Positions 59,659 to 64,000 of a stretch of 64,000 nucleotides of DNA are shown here, piece by piece (the stretch's first letter is position 1; each line of letters opens with the position of its first letter). The notes beneath the pieces were generated by a model. That model ran no database searches and was not told where the DNA came from. It saw only the letters and a list, made by a program, of their open reading frames with translations. Source of the DNA: Actinoplanes sp. KI2 (GTDB taxonomy: Bacteria > Actinomycetota > Actinomycetes > Mycobacteriales > Micromonosporaceae); assembly GCF_025630775.1 (NCBI RefSeq), contig NZ_JAOSZE010000032.1:1-64000 (forward strand). The letters run 5' to 3'. The position numbers were made by a program, and so were the translations under genes.

Positions 59659-61617
59659 ATGTCGGGCAACCGGTTCCGATACGGGGCCTGGCGGGACGGG
59701 CCGGACCCGCTCGCGCCGCCCTACGACGTGCGCGCGGCGGTGGACGAGGTGGGCGAGCGCGTCCTGGCCGGCGACTCGCTCCGGGACGTGCTGCGTGACC
59801 TGCTGCGGCGCGGGCCGCGGGAGGGGCGCGGGCTGGACGAGATGCGAGCCCGGGCGCGCCGGCTGCGGCGGGAGGCGCTGCGCCGGGGCAACCTCGACGG
59901 CGCGGTCACCCGGGCGCAGCAGCTGCTGGACCAGGCCGTGGCGACCGAGCGGGACGAGCTGCGGGGGCGGGATGACCCCGATGCCCGGTTCGCGGAGGCC
60001 GTCCTCGACAATCTGCCCAGGTCCACCTCGCGGGCGGTGGAGGAGCTGGCGAGCTACGACTGGGCGTCCGACGAGGCGCGGGGGCTGTATCAGCAGATCC
60101 TCGACGGCCTGCGGCGGGAAGTTGTCGAGCAGCGCTTCGCCGGGATGAAACAGGCCCTGGAAAACGGTGACTTTTCTGGAGTGTCGGAAATGGTCGCCGA
60201 CCTCAACCAGCTCCTGCAGAAGCACGCCCGGGGCGAGGACACCGACGACGCGTTCCAGCGGTTCATGGCCAAGCACGGCCAGTTCTTCCCGGAGAACCCG
60301 CAGAACATCGAGGAGCTGATCGACTCCCTGGCCCGGCGCGCCGCGGCGGCCGAGCGGCTGATGCGGTCGCTCACCCCGCAGCAGCAGGAGGAGCTGTCCC
60401 GGCTGATGGACCAGGCGCTCGGCGACGGCCCGCTGCGCGGCCGGCTCGGCGAGCTCACCGACAACCTGCGCGCCCTGCGCCCGCAGCTCAACTGGGGACG
60501 CGGCGAGCGGATGCGCGGGCCCGACGACCTCGGCTACGGCGACGCCGCCGCCGCGCTCGGCGAGATCGGCGAGCTGGACGAGCTGCTCGACCAGCTGGGC
60601 CAGGAACACCCGGGCGCGACGCTCGACGACATCGACGTGGAGATGGTGGAGCGGCAGCTCGGCCGGTCCGCCGCCGACGACGTGCGCCGCCTGCGCGACC
60701 TGGAGCGCGAGCTGTCCCGGCAGGGCTGGGTGACCCGCGACGAGGAAGGCCTGACGCTGTCGCCCAAGGCGCTGCGCCGGCTCGGCCGCACCGCCCTCGC
60801 GCAGGTCTTCGACGAGCTGAAGAGCAAACGCCAGGGTCAGCACGACCTGCGGGACGCGGGCGCGGCCGGCGACCTGATCGGCTCGTCCCGGCGCTGGGAG
60901 TTCGGCGACGAGCAGCCCCTGGACGTGGTGCGGACCATCGGCAACGCGGTCCGGCGCCGGGCCGGCGGTGGTGTGGAGACCCTCCCGGTACGGCTCGAGC
61001 CCGAGGACTTCGAGGTCGCCGAGACCGAGCGGCGCGCCTCGGCCGCGGTGGCGCTCTGCGTCGACCTGTCCTACTCCATGTACGCCGATGGCCGCTGGGG
61101 CCCGATGAAACAGACCGCGCTCGCCCTGTCGCATCTGGTCGCCACCCAGTTCCCGCAGGATTCGCTGCAGATCATCGGATTCGGCAAGCACGCCTCGGCG
61201 CTGTCGCAGGGGCAGCTCGCCGCGATCGAACCGACCGCCGAGAAGGGCACCAACCTGCAGCACGCCCTCAACCTGGCGGGCCGGCACCTGCGCCGGCACC
61301 CGGGCGCCGAGCCGGTCGTCATGATCGTGACCGACGGCGAGCCGACCGCGCACCTCGAGGACGGCGAGGCGTTCTTCTGGTGGCCGCCGACCGCCGAGAC
61401 GATCCGGGCCACCGTTCGCGAGGTCGACCACCTCACCCGGTACGGCGCCACGCTGAACTTCTTCATGCTCGGCGAGGACCCCGGGCTGCAGCGGTTCGTC
61501 GGCGCGGTCGCCGAGCGCAACGGCGGGCGCGTCTTCCGTCCGGACGCCGATGAGCTGGGCAGATACGTCGTCGACGACTACGTTCGAGCCCGCCGGGGCC
61601 GTCGCCGACAGTCCTAG
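59659..61617 (+). CDS. VWA-domain partner of the AAA ATPase
   Basis: 652 residues, mostly helical and charged N-terminal half (RARARRLRREALRRGN, EELASYDWASDEARGLYQQ). The C-terminal VWA domain has the MIDAS DLSYS in LCVDLSYSMYADGRWG and VMIVTDGEPT. Metal-dependent adhesion site for binding a client. With the ATPase it makes the typical MoxR-VWA pair. GGGAG 4 nt before the ATG. Confidence 0.92.
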   Translation: MSGNRFRYGAWRDGPDPLAPPYDVRAAVDEVGERVLAGDSLRDVLRDLLRRGPREGRGLDEMRARARRLRREALRRGNLDGAVTRAQQLLDQAVATERDELRGRDDPDARFAEAVLDNLPRSTSRAVEELASYDWASDEARGLYQQILDGLRREVVEQRFAGMKQALENGDFSGVSEMVADLNQLLQKHARGEDTDDAFQRFMAKHGQFFPENPQNIEELIDSLARRAAAAERLMRSLTPQQQEELSRLMDQALGDGPLRGRLGELTDNLRALRPQLNWGRGERMRGPDDLGYGDAAAALGEIGELDELLDQLGQEHPGATLDDIDVEMVERQLGRSAADDVRRLRDLERELSRQGWVTRDEEGLTLSPKALRRLGRTALAQVFDELKSKRQGQHDLRDAGAAGDLIGSSRRWEFGDEQPLDVVRTIGNAVRRRAGGGVETLPVRLEPEDFEVAETERRASAAVALCVDLSYSMYADGRWGPMKQTALALSHLVATQFPQDSLQIIGFGKHASALSQGQLAAIEPTAEKGTNLQHALNLAGRHLRRHPGAEPVVMIVTDGEPTAHLEDGEAFFWWPPTAETIRATVREVDHLTRYGATLNFFMLGEDPGLQRFVGAVAERNGGRVFRPDADELGRYVVDDYVRARRGRRRQS

Positions 61618-61691
61618 GACGGCGCACACGGTGTGCGTCGGGCGACTGGTCACCGGAACGAACCTCGGAGCTGGCTATAGTTGCTCGGCGA

Positions 61692-61703
61692 GTGACCGGT
61701 CAC
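61692..61703. promoter_or_regulatory. Palindrome GTGACCGGTCAC upstream of the pgsA-like gene
   Basis: 12-bp perfect palindrome, with a further GGTCACC 38 nt upstream (61648-61654) and TATAGT (61676-61681) between them, a possible -10 box. The layout suggests promoter control of the envelope operon; weak evidence. Confidence 0.4.
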
Positions 61704-61752
61704 GCCTGGCCGGGGGGACCGGGCCGCCGCCGGAGGGGGAGAGGAAGTCGCG

Positions 61753-62352
61753 ATGTCGCAGCAGCCTGCGCCGTCCGTCGTCGCCTCCGACCGGATCTGG
61801 ACGATTCCGAACGTCATCAGCTTCGTCCGGCTGCTCGGCGTGCCGCTCTTCCTCTACCTGCTGCTCGGGCCGGAGAAGGACGTGGCCGCGGTGATCGTGC
61901 TGGCGGTCGGCGGCACCACCGACTGGGTGGACGGCTTCGTCGCCCGCCGGATGAACTCGGTGAGCCGCCTCGGCGAGCTGCTCGACCCGTTCGCCGACCG
62001 GCTCTACATCCTGGCCACGCTGATCGGGTTCACCCTGCGCGGCGTGGTGCCGTGGTGGCTGACCGGCGCCCTGCTGCTGCGTGAGCTGGTCCTCGGCATC
62101 GCCCTGCTGGTGCTGCGCCGGCACGGCTACGGTCCGCCGCCGGTGCACTACGTCGGCAAGACCGGCACGTTCGTGCTGCTCGCCGCGTTCCCGGTGATCC
62201 TGCTGGCCCAGGCGGTCGACTCGGCGTCGTCCTGGCTCACCCCGATCGGCTGGGGCCTGGCCTGGTGGGCGCTCGGCCTGTACTGGGCCGCGGCCGCCCT
62301 CTACCTGATGCAGACCCGCCGCCTGTTGAGAGCGGAAGCCCGAGCCGGATGA
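61753..62352 (+). CDS. CDP-alcohol phosphatidyltransferase, PgsA-like
   Basis: 199 residues. The CDP-alcohol motif DxxDGxxARx8GxxxDxxxD is intact: DWVDGFVARRMNSVSRLGELLDPFAD. About six membrane segments. Condenses CDP-diacylglycerol with an alcohol such as glycerol-3-phosphate. In mycobacteria the same gene order (pgsA2, DUF881, sbp, DUF881) precedes gcvH and garA. Overlaps the next ATG by 4 nt. Confidence 0.92.
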   Translation: MSQQPAPSVVASDRIWTIPNVISFVRLLGVPLFLYLLLGPEKDVAAVIVLAVGGTTDWVDGFVARRMNSVSRLGELLDPFADRLYILATLIGFTLRGVVPWWLTGALLLRELVLGIALLVLRRHGYGPPPVHYVGKTGTFVLLAAFPVILLAQAVDSASSWLTPIGWGLAWWALGLYWAAAALYLMQTRRLLRAEARAG

Positions 62353-63248
62353 CGGACGAGCAACCCAAGCGGGTCTTCGCCCCGGACTTCCTCACGGAGC
62401 TGTTCCGCAATCCGCTCGACCCCGGCTACGCCGACGCGGCCGCCCGCAAGGCCGTCGAGGGCGGCCCGACCGGCCCGAAACGCTGGGTGAGCAGCGGGAT
62501 CTCGCTGGTCACCCTGGTCGCGCTGGGCTTTCTGTTCGTGGTGGCGTACCAGCAGACGATCGCCGACGAGCCGGGCCGCACCAAGGCCCGCGCCGCCCTG
62601 CTGCAGCAGGTGCAGAGCCGCCGCGACCTGACCACCCAGCTGCAGGACCAGGCCGACAAGCTCGGCGACGAGGTGTCCCGGCTGCGGGAGCGGGAGCTCG
62701 GCGGGGCCGCGGTCGCCCAGCTGCGCGACATGGAGGCGGCGACCGGGCTGGCCCCGGTCAAGGGCGACGGTGCCAAGATCAAGATCGGCGACGGCCCGAC
62801 CCCGATCAACCCGGTGACCGGCGAGCGCAACACGGTGGCCCGGGTCAAGGACACCGACCTGCAGCTGGCCACGAACGCGCTCTGGTCGCTCGGCGCCGAG
62901 GCGATCACGATCAACGGGCAGCGGCTGACCGCGACCTCGACGATCCGGCAGGCCGGCGAGGCGATCCTGGTCGACTTCCAGCCGGTCACCACGCCGTACG
63001 AGGTGATCGCGATCGGGCCGCAGGACATGGCCGAGAAGTTCCGCGACGGCTACGCGGGCACCTTCTTCAAGGAGCTGTCGACCAAGTACGGCATGTCGTT
63101 CGACGCCACCGGCGTGCGCAACGTGACACTGCCGGCCGCCACGGAGCTGAAGCTCCGGGTGGCCGAGCCGATCCCGACCCCCTCGGCCAGCGCCTCGACC
63201 AGCGGCTCTGGCTCGGTAAGCAGCTCTCCCTCGGAAGGCGGCCGATGA
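62349..63248 (+). CDS. DUF881 membrane protein
   Basis: 299 residues. A cytoplasmic N-terminus of about 45 residues, a membrane segment (WVSSGISLVTLVALGFLFVVAY), a helical region (ALLQQVQSRRDLTTQLQDQADKLGDEVSRLRERE) that looks like a coiled coil, then the DUF881 domain (VKIKIGDGPTPINPVT, LATNALWSLGAEAITING), ending in a Ser-rich tail. Function unknown, probably division- or wall-linked. Overlaps its neighbours by 4 nt on both sides. Confidence 0.92.
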   Translation: MTDEQPKRVFAPDFLTELFRNPLDPGYADAAARKAVEGGPTGPKRWVSSGISLVTLVALGFLFVVAYQQTIADEPGRTKARAALLQQVQSRRDLTTQLQDQADKLGDEVSRLRERELGGAAVAQLRDMEAATGLAPVKGDGAKIKIGDGPTPINPVTGERNTVARVKDTDLQLATNALWSLGAEAITINGQRLTATSTIRQAGEAILVDFQPVTTPYEVIAIGPQDMAEKFRDGYAGTFFKELSTKYGMSFDATGVRNVTLPAATELKLRVAEPIPTPSASASTSGSGSVSSSPSEGGR

Positions 63249-63577
63249 TCGCCGTACTCGCCCTCGCCGCCGGCATCGTGCTGGGCATCGTGTTCCACCC
63301 GACCGTGCCGGCCGGTCTCCAGCCGTACCTGCCGATCGCCGTCATCGCGGCCCTCGACGCGGTGTTCGGCGGCGTCCGAGCGAAGCTCGACGGAATCTTC
63401 GACGACAAGCAGTTCGTCGTCTCGTTCATCTCGAACGTCCTGGTCGCCGCCTTGATCGTCTACCTCGGCGACCAGCTCGGCGTCGGCAGCCAGCTCTCCA
63501 CCGGCGTCGTGGTGGTCCTCGGCGTGCGGATCTTCGGCAACGTCGCGGCGATCCGCCGCCACCTCTTCCGGGCGTGA
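63245..63577 (+). CDS. sbp: Small basic protein (DUF1290)
   Basis: 110 residues. Three hydrophobic segments; PYLPIAVIAALDAVFGGVRAKLDG with IFDDKQFVVSFISNVLVAALIVYLGDQLGVG is the Sbp/DUF1290 signature. Membrane protein of unknown role, always near DUF881 genes in actinobacteria. Overlaps both neighbours by 4 nt. Confidence 0.93.
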   Translation: MIAVLALAAGIVLGIVFHPTVPAGLQPYLPIAVIAALDAVFGGVRAKLDGIFDDKQFVVSFISNVLVAALIVYLGDQLGVGSQLSTGVVVVLGVRIFGNVAAIRRHLFRA

Positions 63578-64000
63578 CCGTGACCGACCGAGACCTCCCC
63601 ACCGCCGGCCGCCGGCCGCCGTTGCCGGACGAAGAACCGATTTCCGGTACGCCCGGAGCCGGGCAGTATGTGCGGCCCGCGCCCGGCGCCGCCCTGACCC
63701 CCGAGCCGGCGCCCCCGCCGCCCGCCGCCGACGACCTCGACGGGCCCACGCAGCCCCTGGACCGGCCCTCGGCTGACGACGATCTTGACGGACCCACCCG
63801 GCCCCTCGACCGGCCGCCGGCCGCTGACGACGATCTTGACGGGCCTACCCGGCCTCTCGACCGGCCGCCCGGCTCGCCTGAACGGGTGACTTCGGCGAGG
63901 GAGGCTTCCGGCGTACCGGCAAACGCGGAGGAACCACCCACCAAGCCGGCGCCGTGGCGACGGCTCTCCTCGGCCGGCGCGCTGATCTGCGTGCTGCTCG
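63574..64000 (+). CDS. Second DUF881 gene, N-terminal part
   Basis: GTG start overlapping the sbp stop (GTGA) and open to the window end, so at least 142 residues. The N-terminus is disordered and carries three copies of a DDLDGPTxPLDRP unit (about residues 52-98), then a tail to a beginning membrane segment (SAGALICVLL). The DUF881 domain itself lies beyond the window; I assign it from gene order and topology. Incomplete. Confidence 0.7.
   Translation, partial: MTVTDRDLPTAGRRPPLPDEEPISGTPGAGQYVRPAPGAALTPEPAPPPPAADDLDGPTQPLDRPSADDDLDGPTRPLDRPPAADDDLDGPTRPLDRPPGSPERVTSAREASGVPANAEEPPTKPAPWRRLSSAGALICVLL

Noticed and set aside
58201-61653. Minus-strand 1150-codon frame opposite the MoxR and VWA genes
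   Set aside because: The plus strand encodes clear Walker A and MIDAS motifs; the antisense frame has no recognisable feature.

Overview
The window is very GC-rich and densely coded. Third codon positions are strongly G/C-biased, many starts are GTG or TTG, genes often overlap by 4 nt (ATGA or GTGA), and long antisense shadow reading frames are common. The gene content is that of a filamentous actinobacterium: glgC/glgA, SigE-type ECF sigma factor, F420/PPOX proteins, amidoligase, DUF2252, a carbohydrate ABC importer without its own ATPase, and the pgsA-DUF881-sbp-DUF881 group. Micromonosporaceae (Actinoplanes-like) is my best guess, by inference only. I see no rRNA, tRNA, CRISPR, transposase, prophage or attachment site; it looks like ordinary chromosome.

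Layout. 0-5.2 kb: GMC-type oxidoreductase with an N-terminal glycan-binding-like domain, facing a MacAB-like efflux operon (lipoprotein adaptor, ATPase, permease). 5.2-9.6 kb: a 57-residue small protein, secreted L,D-transpeptidase, CAP-domain protein, acyltransferase-3 membrane protein and an EamA exporter. 9.6-16 kb: a roughly 1711-residue low-complexity protein built of several tandem repeats with a TPR-like C-terminus, then a 760-nt gap and a small membrane protein. 16-20 kb: pirin, PPOX protein and DUF2252 protein, then a ROK-family protein. 20-27.8 kb: a secreted metzincin-like protease, a STAS protein, an operon arcD-arcA-marC-htrA-like, and a BCP peroxiredoxin. 27.8-30.3 kb: an overlapping trio of ECF sigma factor, membrane protein with three extracytoplasmic repeats, and amidoligase. 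30.3-34.9 kb: lipoprotein, zwf, DHH phosphoesterase, YcnI-like protein, S4 protein. 35-38.3 kb: sugar ABC importer operon with a recognisable promoter and terminator.

38.3-46.5 kb: lipoprotein, Nudix-like protein with repeats, secreted SGNH hydrolase, FKBP, a membrane-anchored AA10 LPMO, a Tat-signal small protein, DUF4331 protein, His-rich protein and AraC regulator. 46.5-52.7 kb: membrane Ser/Thr kinase, META-like lipoprotein, divergent glgC and glgA, FAD amine-oxidase-like protein. 52.7-58.1 kb: secreted GHL10 hydrolase, ABC-F ATPase, a tiny RHH-regulated gene pair with its own palindrome, a small membrane protein, PPOX protein and PhzF protein. 58.2-64 kb: MoxR-like AAA ATPase with VWA partner, then pgsA-like, DUF881, sbp and a second DUF881 gene running off the end.

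Most of the window concerns the cell surface and carbon flow: wall cross-linking and hydrolysis, surface polysaccharide oxidation, glycogen synthesis and sugar import. The most unusual signals are the giant repeat protein, tandem repeats that include stop codons at two gene ends, the sigma/triple-repeat/amidoligase trio, the LPMO-DUF4331 group, and the RHH pair with its palindrome.
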